Assembly (NCBI RefSeq): GCF_004123675.1
Contig: NZ_CP035417.1
Location: 1,913,501 to 1,977,500 of the forward strand
Length of the DNA stretch: 64,000 bases
DNA from: Leisingera sp. NJS204
Lineage (GTDB): Bacteria; Pseudomonadota; Alphaproteobacteria; Rhodobacterales; Rhodobacteraceae
Direction: 5' to 3'
A model generated the notes under the pieces. It did not search any database. It was given only the letters and a program-made list of their open reading frames with translations, and was not told the origin of the DNA. The translations under genes and the position numbers were made by a program. Position 1 is the first letter of the stretch, and every line of letters starts with the position of its first letter. This document shows positions 1 through 10,381 of the stretch, one piece after another.

Positions 1-2
1 CG

Positions 3-1451
3 GCGCTGACGGCATTGTGCAGTCAGCAGAATGTAGCCGGGCGGCGTGATGCCATGTTTGAAGGCGGAGAGATCAATGAAACCGAGCAGCGCGCGGTGCT
101 GCATACAGCGCTGCGGGATCCCGACGGTCCTGAACTGATCGTCGAGGGGGAGGATATCCGTGCTCCTCTGCGCGCGACGCTCGGGCGGATGGAGCGTTTG
201 GCGCGGCGTGTGCGCTCGGGCAAACTGGCAGGCCCCGGCGGCCCCTTTACCGATGTGGTGAACATTGGCATCGGCGGGTCTGACTTGGGGCCGGTGATGG
301 CGGCGCTGGCGCTGGCACCGTATCACGACGGGCCGCGGTGCCATTTTGTGTCCAACGTCGACGGCGCTCACATTCACGACATCCTGCAACGGATTGATCC
401 GAAAACAACTTTGGTGATCGTGGCCTCCAAAACTTTTACCACAGTCGAAACCATGACCAACGCCGCGACCGCGCGGCGATGGATTGAGGCCGGCGGCGGT
501 GAACCTGCGCGCCAATTCCTGGCGCTGTCAACTTCCGAAGAGGAAACCGCAGCCTTCGGCATCCCGCGGGAGCATGTGTTCGGGTTTGAGGATTGGGTCG
601 GCGGGCGTTATTCGGTGTGGGGCCCGATCGGGCTGAGCCTGATGCTGGCGGTCGGCCCGGACCGCTTCCGTGCATTCCTGGCCGGCGGCAAGGCGATGGA
701 CGACCATTTCCGCACGGCCCCCTGGGAACAGAACATGCCGGTGATGCTGGCATTGACTGGCATTTGGCACAATCAGGTCTGCGGCCATCCGACCCGCGCG
801 GTGCTGCCATACGACCAACGGCTGCGGCGCCTGCCGGCTTATCTGCAGCAGCTGGAGATGGAATCAAACGGCAAGTCTGTTGCGATGGATGGCGCGCCTT
901 TGCCGTATCCCTCAGGGCCTGTCGTATGGGGCGAGCCGGGCACCAACGGGCAGCATGCTTTTTATCAGCTGCTGCATCAGGGCACGTCGGTCGTGCCTGC
1001 AGAATTCCTGGTTGCAGCCAAGGGGCATGAACCGGAGCTGGAGCCGCATCACCGGTTGCTGGTGGTCAACTGCCTGGCCCAGTCCGAGGCTCTGATGCGC
1101 GGACGCAGCCTGGAAGAGGCCAGCGCGCTGATGCAGGATGCTGGGTATGAAGGCGCCGAGCTGGAACGTCAGGCGCGCCACCGGGTTTTTCCGGGCAACC
1201 GGCCCTCAACCACGCTGATCTATCCGCAGCTGACACCCTATGTGCTGGGCCAGATCATCGCGCTTTATGAACACCGGGTGTTTGCCGAAGGCGTGATCCT
1301 TGGCATCAATTCCTTTGACCAATGGGGCGTGGAACTGGGCAAGGAACTGGCCGATTCCCTGATGCCGCTGTTGGCGGGGGAGAAAGATGATGCGGGCAAG
1401 GACGGGTCCACCCGTGCCTTGCTGGACTTCGTGCGTAATTCCAAGGCCTGA
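3..1451 (+). CDS. pgi: Glucose-6-phosphate isomerase, 5' end outside the window
   Basis: This enzyme interconverts glucose 6-phosphate and fructose 6-phosphate in the cytoplasm. The frame is open to the left edge and about 482 codons are visible, against roughly 530-550 for the family, so some 50 N-terminal residues lie outside the window; the TTG at 15 is not a true start. Visible family signatures are [12 protein letters not shown] in the sugar-phosphate domain, [14 protein letters not shown] (Pgi signature 1), the MESNGK segment with the catalytic Glu region, and [14 protein letters not shown] (signature 2) carrying the catalytic Lys near the C terminus. A convergent hypothetical gene follows after a GC-rich hairpin. 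The identification is secure; only the start is missing. Confidence 0.97.
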   Translation, partial: ALTALCSQQNVAGRRDAMFEGGEINETEQRAVLHTALRDPDGPELIVEGEDIRAPLRATLGRMERLARRVRSGKLAGPGGPFTDVVNIGIGGSDLGPVMAALALAPYHDGPRCHFVSNVDGAHIHDILQRIDPKTTLVIVASKTFTTVETMTNAATARRWIEAGGGEPARQFLALSTSEEETAAFGIPREHVFGFEDWVGGRYSVWGPIGLSLMLAVGPDRFRAFLAGGKAMDDHFRTAPWEQNMPVMLALTGIWHNQVCGHPTRAVLPYDQRLRRLPAYLQQLEMESNGKSVAMDGAPLPYPSGPVVWGEPGTNGQHAFYQLLHQGTSVVPAEFLVAAKGHEPELEPHHRLLVVNCLAQSEALMRGRSLEEASALMQDAGYEGAELERQARHRVFPGNRPSTTLIYPQLTPYVLGQIIALYEHRVFAEGVILGINSFDQWGVELGKELADSLMPLLAGEKDDAGKDGSTRALLDFVRNSKA

Positions 1452-1467
1452 GACAGGCACTAGTGCA

Positions 1468-1490
1468 GGCGGGGCAGGTCAAGCCCCGCC
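1468..1490. terminator. GC-rich hairpin between convergent genes
   Basis: An 8-bp perfect stem (GGCGGGGC / GCCCCGCC) with a 7-base loop sits between the stops of pgi and the convergent small secreted-protein gene. No U-tract follows on either strand, so it is at best a weak or factor-assisted terminator. Confidence 0.4.
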
Positions 1491-1496
1491 GCCAAT

Positions 1497-1979
1497 TCAG
1501 GGCAGTGTCACGCTGCTGGTGATGGTATTGACGAATTTCCCGGTTTCCGGGTCTGTCATTGACGAGAAGCCGCCGCCGCCCTCGGCATGCGACCAGTGGC
1601 CAGTGCCGCCAGTCAGTTTCCAGCTGCCGGTCAGGGCGCCGGACGGATCCATTGCTTCAGCAGTCCAATGCAGCACAACCTTGTCACCGGTACTGCTGGT
1701 AAAGGCGCATATGCCGCCGCCGTCAACGCTGCCGGACGCAATCTCAACCGCGCCGAAACACGGCCCTGACGCACCGTTCATCGGGTGGCCGGCATCTGCC
1801 ATTTCCATGTTGTCATAAGAACTGCTGATTTGCATGACCATGTGCCCGTCGGCAATTTCAGTTACAGAGCTGGTCGAGATACCCGTTCCAGTGCCTGCCT
1901 GGTCCCAGGTCGTGCCGGCAATTCCGCCTCCCGCGCTGAAGGCGCAAAACAGTGCCATAAACAAACAATGACGTTTCAT
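1497..1979 (-). CDS. Small secreted protein of unknown function
   Basis: This encodes 160 residues with a Sec-type signal peptide: a basic start (MKRH), a hydrophobic stretch to about residue 18 and small residues near a cleavage point around 20-22. The mature part is rich in Gly, Ser and Thr, with short alternating hydrophobic segments such as VVLHWTAEAMD and GSWKLTGGTGHW that suggest a small beta-barrel. It carries two cysteines about 17 residues apart (GPCFG and GGICAF) that could form a disulfide. The pattern of graded beta strands ending in a glycine-rich segment recalls lipocalin or allene-oxide-cyclase-like barrels, but I do not recognise a named family. It lies convergent to pgi, next to a decayed exoprotein gene. 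Periplasmic or extracellular location is inferred. Confidence 0.6.
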   Translation of the reverse strand: MKRHCLFMALFCAFSAGGGIAGTTWDQAGTGTGISTSSVTEIADGHMVMQISSSYDNMEMADAGHPMNGASGPCFGAVEIASGSVDGGGICAFTSSTGDKVVLHWTAEAMDPSGALTGSWKLTGGTGHWSHAEGGGGFSSMTDPETGKFVNTITSSVTLP

Positions 1980-2084
1980 ACTGGTTCCCTCTCAAAACAA
2001 TCCGCCTGCATTGCACAGACGGACCGCGTCAGGTTAGCACAGTTTTGCAGAACCACGCGCTGGCAGGTGGCAATGGGGCCGCAA

Positions 2085-3512
2085 TCAGAATATCAGATCC
2101 CGCGCGCCGAATACGTCCAGGCCATCAAAATCTATTCGCATCTCAGCAGCCGGGTCACCGTCCAGATTGATTTCCAAGAGCGACCGGGCGGTATCGAACC
2201 TGACTTCGCCAGCGCCTGAGAATTCCGCATCCCGGCCAATCCATTTCAGGTCCTGAACCCCGGGTGCATCGCGGTCGCCGTCGATTTCGCTGAGATCGGT
2301 CTTATCGCCCTGCTTGCGATTGAAATCGGTGACCGTGTCGCGTTTGTTCGGCCCCGTACCGGAATCTCCGCTGTAAAAGACAAAGACATCCGCTCCCTTG
2401 CCGCCTTCCAGCCAGTCAGCGCCGCCGGGGCCATGAATTCCCTCCGGTCTGCCAGTGCCGTAGATGCCGTCCTATCTGCCGGTGCCCCTGATGTCATCGT
2501 CAAGGATCCGGGCATTGGCGGCGGTGATGCCGCTGGTCACGTTCAATCCAGCTGGAAAGCTGCCTTGTTTCAGCACCAGCAAGAAGGCTTCGGTCCCTTC
2601 AGCCCGGTAATCAGGCAGCAGCCCCGCATTCACAGCGGCCTTGGTCTGACGGGGTGCAAAGGTTAACGCCCCTTTGGTTTCCACGTGATCTTGCCCGGCT
2701 TTGGCCTTGTTGTCCTTGGTGGTATAGCGGATTTTGTCAGTGCTGCTGAAGGGGTCGGACAGGGTCACTTCAAAGGCTGCAAACCGGCCGTCTTGAAAGG
2801 GCTCCTTAGCTTGGGTCGCCGTTACCTGAATGAAGCGGTCGAGATTGACGCCATCGTCACCCAGGATAACGGCGTCCGCGCGCGGCACCTTGGCGTTGCC
2901 GGTGAAAATGCCGCCGCTGGGATCAAACAGTTCGATGCCGAAACTTTCATCGGTCTCGGAAATGCGGTCAGCCGGACCCGGACCTCAACCGTTTTGGACG
3001 TCTCGCAAGGCGCAAAAGCCAAGGTGCCATTGAAGCCCGGATAATCAATAGACTCGTCAGCAGCGCCTGCCATTGACCTGTAGTTCACCTCGACCGCATC
3101 TTCGGCGGGCTGCGACAGCATCAGCGTGAAAACAACTGTGCTGCCAAACCCCGAACCGGTGCTTTCCACTGCATTGGCTGAGGTCAGGGACAAAGCCGGT
3201 AAACCGCTGCTGCCGTCGTTGTCCAGGATCGTGGCTGTACCCGAAAGCCCCGATGCAGTCCTCGCCTGCGATCGTATTGCCGTTCTTGGTCCGGTAATCC
3301 AGCGTGAGGCTGCTGGCGGCAGGTTCGGACAGGCGGATGGTGGAATACGCTTTCCGGGTGCCGCCATTTCCCTCCACCACAACCGGTGAGGAAACAAAGA
3401 CCGCCCGGTCCAGACCCGCGCCAACATCGTCCAGCGCAAAGTCGCTTTGCCGCAGCACGGCTGACCGACCCGCAAAGGATGCGCCGGCCGGTTTGAAGAT
3501 GCGGCCCGCCAA
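2085..3512 (-). pseudogene. Decayed Calx-beta / RTX calcium-binding exoprotein gene
   Basis: Three pieces on the minus strand join into one Calx-beta/RTX protein. At about 3512-3255 a Calx-beta half ends in DYRTKNGNTIAGED. The sequence then changes frame and resumes at LSGTATILDNDG, which in intact domains lies some 40-50 residues later, so this junction is a frame change plus an internal deletion. A second Calx-beta unit runs to TVEVRVRLTA, where a second frame change near 2960 restores ISETDESFGIELFDPSG. A third unit follows until an in-frame TAG at 2472-2474 inside an RTX-like GTGR-x-DGIYGTGR motif. The same frame continues past the TAG into a good serralysin-type C-terminal secretion domain (GADWLEGGKGADVFVF to VFGARDLIF), stopping at 2085. 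With two frame changes, one nonsense codon and no clear start, the gene looks dead unless the errors are in the sequencing. Confidence 0.75.
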
Positions 3513-3934
3513 GCTGATTAAACATTCACTCGTTACCTGCGGGCCGCTGCCCCTGTTGGTTAAGGGACCATTTAAGGGTAGGCCGAGGAGCTCGTCTTTT
3601 ACGGGGAATTTTCGTCTGCGAAGGTCAAGACTGGCGGGGCGCTCGCTGCAAACCTATGATTTGCCTGCCCTTAGGGGTGCTGACTCATGCAGCTTATAAC
3701 CGGACTGCACGCAGCCGCTTCTGGTGGAATGCTGGCAATCCTGTGTTTCTGGATGGGCGCAAGGGGCGGCGCCTCAGTGCAGTAGACAAATACTCTGGGA
3801 GTACTTCCGGGTCTCACGCTCCAGAAGCTGGCTTTGTGGCCCCGATTTTGCCTTTTAATGCAGTTTCGTCAATCGGAACTGCAGGGGCAGCTTCCACTAT
3901 CACATTGAAAGCAAGGAAAAAGTGTTGGGAGATT
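3513..3934. other. Gene-free stretch between RTX pseudogene and tRNA-Gly
   Basis: About 420 bases hold no reading frame with family resemblance or convincing coding bias. The one open frame on the plus strand (3656-3946) runs into the tRNA gene and has an unconvincing composition. The stretch probably holds eroded upstream sequence of the pseudogene. Confidence 0.5.
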
Positions 3935-4008
3935 TGGAGCGGGTAGCGGGAATCGAACCCGCGCCTTAAGCTTGGGAAGCTCGCATGATACCATTTCACC
4001 ATACCCGC
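3935..4008 (-). tRNA. tRNA-Gly (anticodon CCC)
   Basis: Read on the minus strand, the acceptor arm GCGGGTA pairs with TACCCGC, followed by a discriminator base and an encoded CCA. The T arm contains GGGTTCGATTCCC. The anticodon loop is TTCCCAA, giving anticodon CCC, as in other bacterial glycine isoacceptors. The total is 74 bases including CCA. The anticodon stem has one weak outer pair but the cloverleaf is otherwise complete. Confidence 0.93.
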
Positions 4009-4080
4009 TCGTTGAGCAAAGGATTATGCCGCGACGCCAGTGAGGTCAAGGGCATCGCAGCGTATTTTCATGCGGAAAAG

Positions 4081-6129
4081 TCAGCCGCGTCGGCGTCGGC
4101 GGCGGCCTCCGCCAGCGCCTTCGCTGTCTCCGCCGCCGGTGTTGAAGTTCACTTGCGGCAGGGTCACCACGGTGCCAAGGATCGGGAACGGTTCAGCTGA
4201 GTTTGGAATGGCTGATGCGTTCACGAAATGCTCCTGGAAGCGCGGCTCCACGGCGGTTTCGATCTTCTCGATGTTGCGGACGGTTTCCTCGATCTCGTTG
4301 CGTGCTTCGGTGTTCAACAGCGCAATGCGGGCCCCGGTGCCTGCGGCGTTGCCAGCCGAGGTTACCTTGTCCAGCACACAGTCGGGGATCATGCCCAGCA
4401 CCATCGCGTGCTTGGCCGAAATATGCGCGCCGAATGCACCGGCCAGAACCACCCGGTCCACCGTTTCAACGCCGAATTTGTCCATCAGCAGGCGCGCACC
4501 GGAATAAAGCGCCGCCTTGGCCATCTGGATCGCGCGGATATCCGGGTTGGTGACGGTAATGGTCGGACCGCCGTCGGCAGAGCCGTCCCACAGCATATAA
4601 GCGTTGGTGCGCCCGTCCTGGATGCAGCGGGCCGTGCCGGCCTGTTCTGCCGAGCCAATCAGGCCGGAGGCGTCCAGCACCCCGGCCAGGCGCATTTCGG
4701 CTATCGCCTCGATTATGCCGGAGCCGCAGATGCCGGTGATGCCGGTGGTGGCAATGGCTTCGCCAAAACCGTCCTCATCCGACCAGATTTCCGAGCCGAT
4801 CACCCGGAAGCGGGGTTCCTTGGTCTCGGGGTTGATCTCGACGCGTTCGATGGCGCCGGGGGCAGCGCGCTGACCGCTGGAGATCTGTGCGCCCTCGAAT
4901 GCGGGGCCGGTGGGGGAGGAACAGGCCAGCACCTTTTCCTTGTTGCCCAGCAGGATCTCGGCGTTGGTGCCGACATCGACGACCAGCACCAGATCTTCAG
5001 ACTTATCAGGTGCTTCGGACAGTGCCACCGCGGCAGCGTCAGCGCCGACGTGGCCGGCGATGCAGGGCAGCAGATAGACGCGGGCGGCGGGGTGGATGTT
5101 CAGATCCAATTCCACTGCGCGCAGCGCCAAGGAATTGGAGGTTGCAAGCGCAAACGGGGCCTGGCCCAGCTCAAACGGGTCGATGCCAAGGAACAGATGG
5201 TGCATCACCGGGTTGCAGACAAAGACCGCATCGACAATCAGCGCCTTGTCAATCTCTGCCTCAGCAGCGATTTGGGTGAACAGCGCGTTCATGCCCTCAC
5301 GCACCGCGCGGGTCATTTCCTGATCGCCGCCCTTGTTCATCATCGAATAGGACACTCGGCTCATCAGGTCTTCGCCAAAGCGGATCTGCGGGTTCATGAT
5401 ACCGGAGGAGGCGACGACCTCGCCGGTTTTCAGGTCGCACAGATGCGCGGCAATGGTGGTAGAGCCGAGATCAACCGCGAGGCCGTAAACAGTGCCTTCG
5501 TAGAAGCCTGGCCAGATATGCATGATCTTGGGCGGGTGGCTTGCGTCGCCCAGATGCACGGCCACGGTCACCTTCCAGCCGCCCTTGCGCAGGGCAGGCT
5601 GCAGCGCATGCAGGATATGCAGATCGGTCTTGACGCCCTTCAGCTGCCACTGGGCCTCCAGCGCCTCGATCAGCCGTTCCATGTCGCCTGTCGGTTTGTG
5701 CATGTCCGGCTCTTCGACCTCGACATAGAACAGGCGGGTGGAAGGGTTCATGGTGATGTCGCGGGCCTCGGCGCGCTTGCGCACCACTTGGCGGTGGACC
5801 TGGCTTTCCGGCGGCACGTCGATCACGATATCGCCCTGCACGGTGGCCTGGCAGCCCAAACGGCGGCCGTCGATCAGGCCGCGCTTGTCCTTGTAGCGCT
5901 GTTCAACCTTGTTCCATTCGCTCAGCGCGCCTTCTTCGGCGGTCACGCCATGCTTGGAAAACTCACCATAGGACGGGGTGATCTGGCATTTCGAGCAGAT
6001 CCCGCGGCCGCCGCAGACCGAGTCGAGGTCGACCCCAAGCTGCCGCGCGGCGGTAAGGATCGGCGTGCCCGCGGGGAAACGCCCGCGCTTGCCGGATGGG
6101 GTAAACACAACGAGGGGTTCGTCAGTCAT
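4081..6129 (-). CDS. ASKHA-family reductive activator of corrinoid proteins (RACo/RamA-like)
   Basis: The 682-residue protein starts at MTDEPLVVF; a longer upstream frame has poor coding character. Residues 1-100 form a plant-type 2Fe-2S domain with Cys39, Cys45, Cys48 (VCGGRGICSKC) and Cys93. The rest is an actin/Hsp70-like ATPase core (the DUF4445 region) with phosphate loops at AVDLGSTTIAAHL and VVDVGTNAEILLG and an adenosine-type motif LAGAFGAHISAKHA. Known members use ATP and a reduced 2Fe-2S centre to return an inactivated Co(II) corrinoid to Co(I) in methyltransferase systems. No corrinoid protein or methyltransferase is in this window, so its partner must be elsewhere. The C terminus is unusual: a Gly/Ser linker ending in six consecutive arginines. 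It is 80% certain as family, less certain as to substrate. Confidence 0.87.
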   Translation of the reverse strand: MTDEPLVVFTPSGKRGRFPAGTPILTAARQLGVDLDSVCGGRGICSKCQITPSYGEFSKHGVTAEEGALSEWNKVEQRYKDKRGLIDGRRLGCQATVQGDIVIDVPPESQVHRQVVRKRAEARDITMNPSTRLFYVEVEEPDMHKPTGDMERLIEALEAQWQLKGVKTDLHILHALQPALRKGGWKVTVAVHLGDASHPPKIMHIWPGFYEGTVYGLAVDLGSTTIAAHLCDLKTGEVVASSGIMNPQIRFGEDLMSRVSYSMMNKGGDQEMTRAVREGMNALFTQIAAEAEIDKALIVDAVFVCNPVMHHLFLGIDPFELGQAPFALATSNSLALRAVELDLNIHPAARVYLLPCIAGHVGADAAAVALSEAPDKSEDLVLVVDVGTNAEILLGNKEKVLACSSPTGPAFEGAQISSGQRAAPGAIERVEINPETKEPRFRVIGSEIWSDEDGFGEAIATTGITGICGSGIIEAIAEMRLAGVLDASGLIGSAEQAGTARCIQDGRTNAYMLWDGSADGGPTITVTNPDIRAIQMAKAALYSGARLLMDKFGVETVDRVVLAGAFGAHISAKHAMVLGMIPDCVLDKVTSAGNAAGTGARIALLNTEARNEIEETVRNIEKIETAVEPRFQEHFVNASAIPNSAEPFPILGTVVTLPQVNFNTGGGDSEGAGGGRRRRRRG

Positions 6130-6274
6130 GCCTGTAGCCTTCTCATTCCGCAATTTAGGCGGAGCATATGGGCTTTTGCGGCAGGCGAAAGGCAATGGGC
6201 GGCATTTTCCCGTCTGCTGGCGCCATTTTTCCATATTTGGTGACTTTGGGATGCGGTTTTTATCAGGCCGGCTG

Positions 6275-7441
6275 TCAGGGGGCGGCTTGAGCCTCAACCT
6301 CTTTCAGCCACGCCAGAATCTCTGCCCGGTTGCCATCCAGCTGCGGAGCAGGGGCGCGGGTTGCCGGATCTGCCAGACCGCTCATTTTTATCGGATTGCC
6401 AGCCGACAATTTTGCGGATTGGCCGTTTTTCCCCAGAACTTCGACAACCATATTACGGGCCAGGATCTGCGGGTCCTTCATGACCTGATCCACCGTCTGG
6501 ATCGGCCCTGTCGGAATGCCCGCCCCGGTCAGAACCCCGATCCAGTGGTCTTTGCTGTTCCCTAAGGTTATCGCTTCGATCAAGCGTTTCAGAAGGCGTG
6601 CATTTTCGCACCGCGCCGGATTGGTGGCAAAACGCGGGTCTTCGGCAAGCGGCAAATCCAGCGCGTCACAGAGCCGGGCAAACAGCGCGTCATTGCCGGC
6701 AGCAATCACAAACAGCCCGTCTGACGCGTGGAACGTCTCAAACGGGGTGATTGACGGATGCCGGGCGCCGGAGGGCTGCGGGGCTTGTCCGGTGACCGAT
6801 GTGATAGCGATGGCGTGCTCCAGCAGCGCCAGCTGACTGTCCAGCATGGCAACGTCGATGAACCGGCCCTGACCGGTTTTCTGCACGTCCAGAAGGGCTG
6901 CCAGGACGCCGTGCCCCAGAAACATGCCCGCCACAATATCGCCGATCGAGGCGCCGACGCGTACCGGATCGCGGTCCTTTTCGCCGGTGATCGACATCAC
7001 CCCGCCGCGGGCCTGGACCACCATGTCATAGGCCGGCCTCAAAGCATCGGGGCCAGAGTGGCCAAAGCCCGACACGGCACCATAGATCAGCCGCGGGTAT
7101 CTGGCGTGCAGATCTTCCCAGCCATAGCCCAGCCGCTGCATCACGCCGGGGCGGTAGTTCTCCAGCAGCACGTCGGCCTGCGCCAGCAGCCGCTCAAAAA
7201 CCGCGCGGTCCTCGGGCGCCTTCAGATCCAGTGCAATGCTTTTCTTGCCGTGGTTGATGGTGGCGAAATAGGCGCTTTCTCCCTCCTTGAACGGCGGGAA
7301 GGTGCGGGTGTCGTCGCCTGTTCCGGGGCGTTCCACCTTGATGATTTCAGCGCCTAGATCCGACAGGATCATTGAACAGTAAGGACCGGCCAGAACATGG
7401 GTGAGGTCCAGCACGGTGACGTTTTCCAATGGGGCGGGCAT
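6275..7441 (-). CDS. CaiB/BaiF family III CoA-transferase
   Basis: The 388-residue protein moves CoA between carboxylic acids; family length is about 380-430. I placed the start at MPAPLENVTVLDLTHVLAGPYC, because this N terminus (PL-x-VLDLT-x-VLAGP) is the family hallmark and the longer upstream frame is unlike it. The active-site Asp is Asp139 in the GPDALRPAYDMVVQ segment, and the GNDALF motif near residue 240 is also typical. It is divergent from guaB, with under 190 bases between, and lies upstream of the reductive activase gene in the same direction (145-base gap), so co-transcription is possible. The substrate cannot be read from sequence; frc, cai and various racemases share this fold. 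Confidence 0.9.
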   Translation of the reverse strand: MPAPLENVTVLDLTHVLAGPYCSMILSDLGAEIIKVERPGTGDDTRTFPPFKEGESAYFATINHGKKSIALDLKAPEDRAVFERLLAQADVLLENYRPGVMQRLGYGWEDLHARYPRLIYGAVSGFGHSGPDALRPAYDMVVQARGGVMSITGEKDRDPVRVGASIGDIVAGMFLGHGVLAALLDVQKTGQGRFIDVAMLDSQLALLEHAIAITSVTGQAPQPSGARHPSITPFETFHASDGLFVIAAGNDALFARLCDALDLPLAEDPRFATNPARCENARLLKRLIEAITLGNSKDHWIGVLTGAGIPTGPIQTVDQVMKDPQILARNMVVEVLGKNGQSAKLSAGNPIKMSGLADPATRAPAPQLDGNRAEILAWLKEVEAQAAP

Positions 7442-7625
7442 GGCAATATCCTGCATCATCCTTGCAGGTTTTCTGATACGCCAAGCAGGCCTGCGCGCTT
7501 TGACCCAGATCAGAGCCGCCCGAAAGAGATTGCTGCACTGCAGGAATTCTTGCCCGCTGCCTCTTTCCCCCCGGTGGGTTCTGTGCCATAGGGTCACCGC
7601 CAAACGGGGTTATGCATGAGGATGA

Positions 7626-9077
<1,452 letters not shown>

Positions 9078-9113
9078 GCTGATGATGGCCGCGTGCAATC
9101 ATAAGGCAGGGGC

Positions 9114-10289
9114 ATGACCCCCGCCGCCCGCCTGCAGGCGGCCATTGAGGTTCTTGACCGGATTCTGGAGGGCGAGCCTGCGGAAAAGGCGCTGACCTCC
9201 TGGGGACGCCGGAGCCGGTTTGCCGGATCAAAAGACCGCGCCGCGGTGCGTGACCATGTGTTTACAGCGGTGCGGTGCCAGCGGTCGCACGCAGTCCTTG
9301 GCGGCGCGCACAGCGGCCGGGGGCTGGTTTTGGGCGCCTTGCGGGAAGCGGGGCAGGACCCGGACGAGTTCTTCAGCGGACAGGGGTATGGGCCTGCACC
9401 TTTGACCGAGGCGGAACGTCAGCTGCCTTCCCCGCCGGAAGCGGCAGAGGCACTGGATATTCCCGATTGGCTGTGGCCTGAGTTCAGCAGCAGTCTTGGG
9501 GATCAGGCTGAGGCCGCAGCGCTGGCTCTGCGCAGCCGTGCGCCGGTGCATTTGCGGGTGAACATTGCCCGCGCCACGCTTGTGCAAGCGCAAGAGGCGC
9601 TGAGCGCCGACGGCATCGCCACCCGGCCGCATCCAGCCGCCGCCACCGCGCTGGAAGTGACCGAAGGCGCCCGCAAGCTGCGCAACACCAAAGTGTACCA
9701 GGACGGTCTTGTTGAATTACAGGACGCAGCGAGCCAGGCGGTCACCGCGCTGTTGCCATTGCAAGACGGCATGAAAGTGCTGGATTACTGCGCCGGCGGC
9801 GGCGGCAAGGCATTGGCCATGGCCGCGCAGGCGGACCTCCGGCTGTTTGTCCATGATGCCGATCCCAGGCGCATGAAAGACTTGCCCGAACGTGCGGCCC
9901 GGGCTGGTGTGCAGGTGCAGCAGCTGTTGACTGCGGAGCTTGACAGCAGCGGGCCGTTTGACCTGGTGCTGTGCGATGCCCCCTGTTCCGGTTCCGGGTC
10001 CTGGCGGCGGGCACCCGAAGGCAAATGGCGGCTGACGCCTGAAAACCTGCAGGACCTGCATAAGACCCAAGCAGATATCTTGCGCACAGCGGCAAGCCTG
10101 ACGGCGCCTGGCGGGACCCTGGCCTATGCCACCTGCTCGGTGCTGGATGGCGAAAACTCTGAGCAAGTTCAAAGGTTTTTGCAAGAGAACGAGGGCTGGT
10201 CGCTGGCGGCGCAGCAAAGCTGGCACGTGCAAAACGGCACCGATGGTTTCTTTGTTGCTGTGTTGACGCGCGCAAAGGGCGGTTGTTAG
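9114..10289 (+). CDS. RsmB/NOP2-family RNA (cytosine-5) methyltransferase
   Basis: The 391-residue SAM-dependent enzyme has an N-terminal helical NusB-like part (about 1-140) and a Rossmann methyltransferase domain. The SAM-binding motif is DYCAGGGGKALAMAA. The two cysteines of the NOP2/RsmB mechanism are visible in CDAPCSGSGSW (release/attack cysteine) and AYATCSVLDGEN (nucleophile). E. coli RsmB methylates C967 of 16S rRNA; whether this member has the same target is inferred only from family membership, since Rhodobacteraceae carry more than one paralogue. It follows guaB by 36 bases on the same strand. Confidence 0.9.
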   Translation: MTPAARLQAAIEVLDRILEGEPAEKALTSWGRRSRFAGSKDRAAVRDHVFTAVRCQRSHAVLGGAHSGRGLVLGALREAGQDPDEFFSGQGYGPAPLTEAERQLPSPPEAAEALDIPDWLWPEFSSSLGDQAEAAALALRSRAPVHLRVNIARATLVQAQEALSADGIATRPHPAAATALEVTEGARKLRNTKVYQDGLVELQDAASQAVTALLPLQDGMKVLDYCAGGGGKALAMAAQADLRLFVHDADPRRMKDLPERAARAGVQVQQLLTAELDSSGPFDLVLCDAPCSGSGSWRRAPEGKWRLTPENLQDLHKTQADILRTAASLTAPGGTLAYATCSVLDGENSEQVQRFLQENEGWSLAAQQSWHVQNGTDGFFVAVLTRAKGGC

Positions 10290-10317
10290 GGTCGCCGCCG
10301 GGAAACCTTTGTGTTTC

Positions 10318-10333
10318 TTAACGTGGTTTTAAC
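10318..10333 (+). promoter_or_regulatory. CtrA-type binding box (TTAA-N7-TTAAC)
   Basis: TTAACGTGGTTTTAAC matches the full CtrA consensus TTAA-N7-TTAAC and lies about 50 bases before the cckA start. CckA is the top of the phosphorelay that controls CtrA, so the site suggests feedback. The match is read directly; binding is inferred. Confidence 0.7.
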
Positions 10334-10381
10334 CAAAACCGCCGCGTTATGGCGTCACTTTGCATTGTCCATGGAGCCGTA

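Noticed and set aside
3656-3946. 96-codon plus-strand frame before tRNA-Gly
   Set aside because: It runs into the tRNA gene, has no ribosome site of note and an unconvincing composition.
4228-6243. 671-codon open frame antisense to the reductive activase
   Set aside because: It lies over a gene with clear domains; its low-complexity His/Gln/Gly/Ala composition is the mirror of GC-rich codons.
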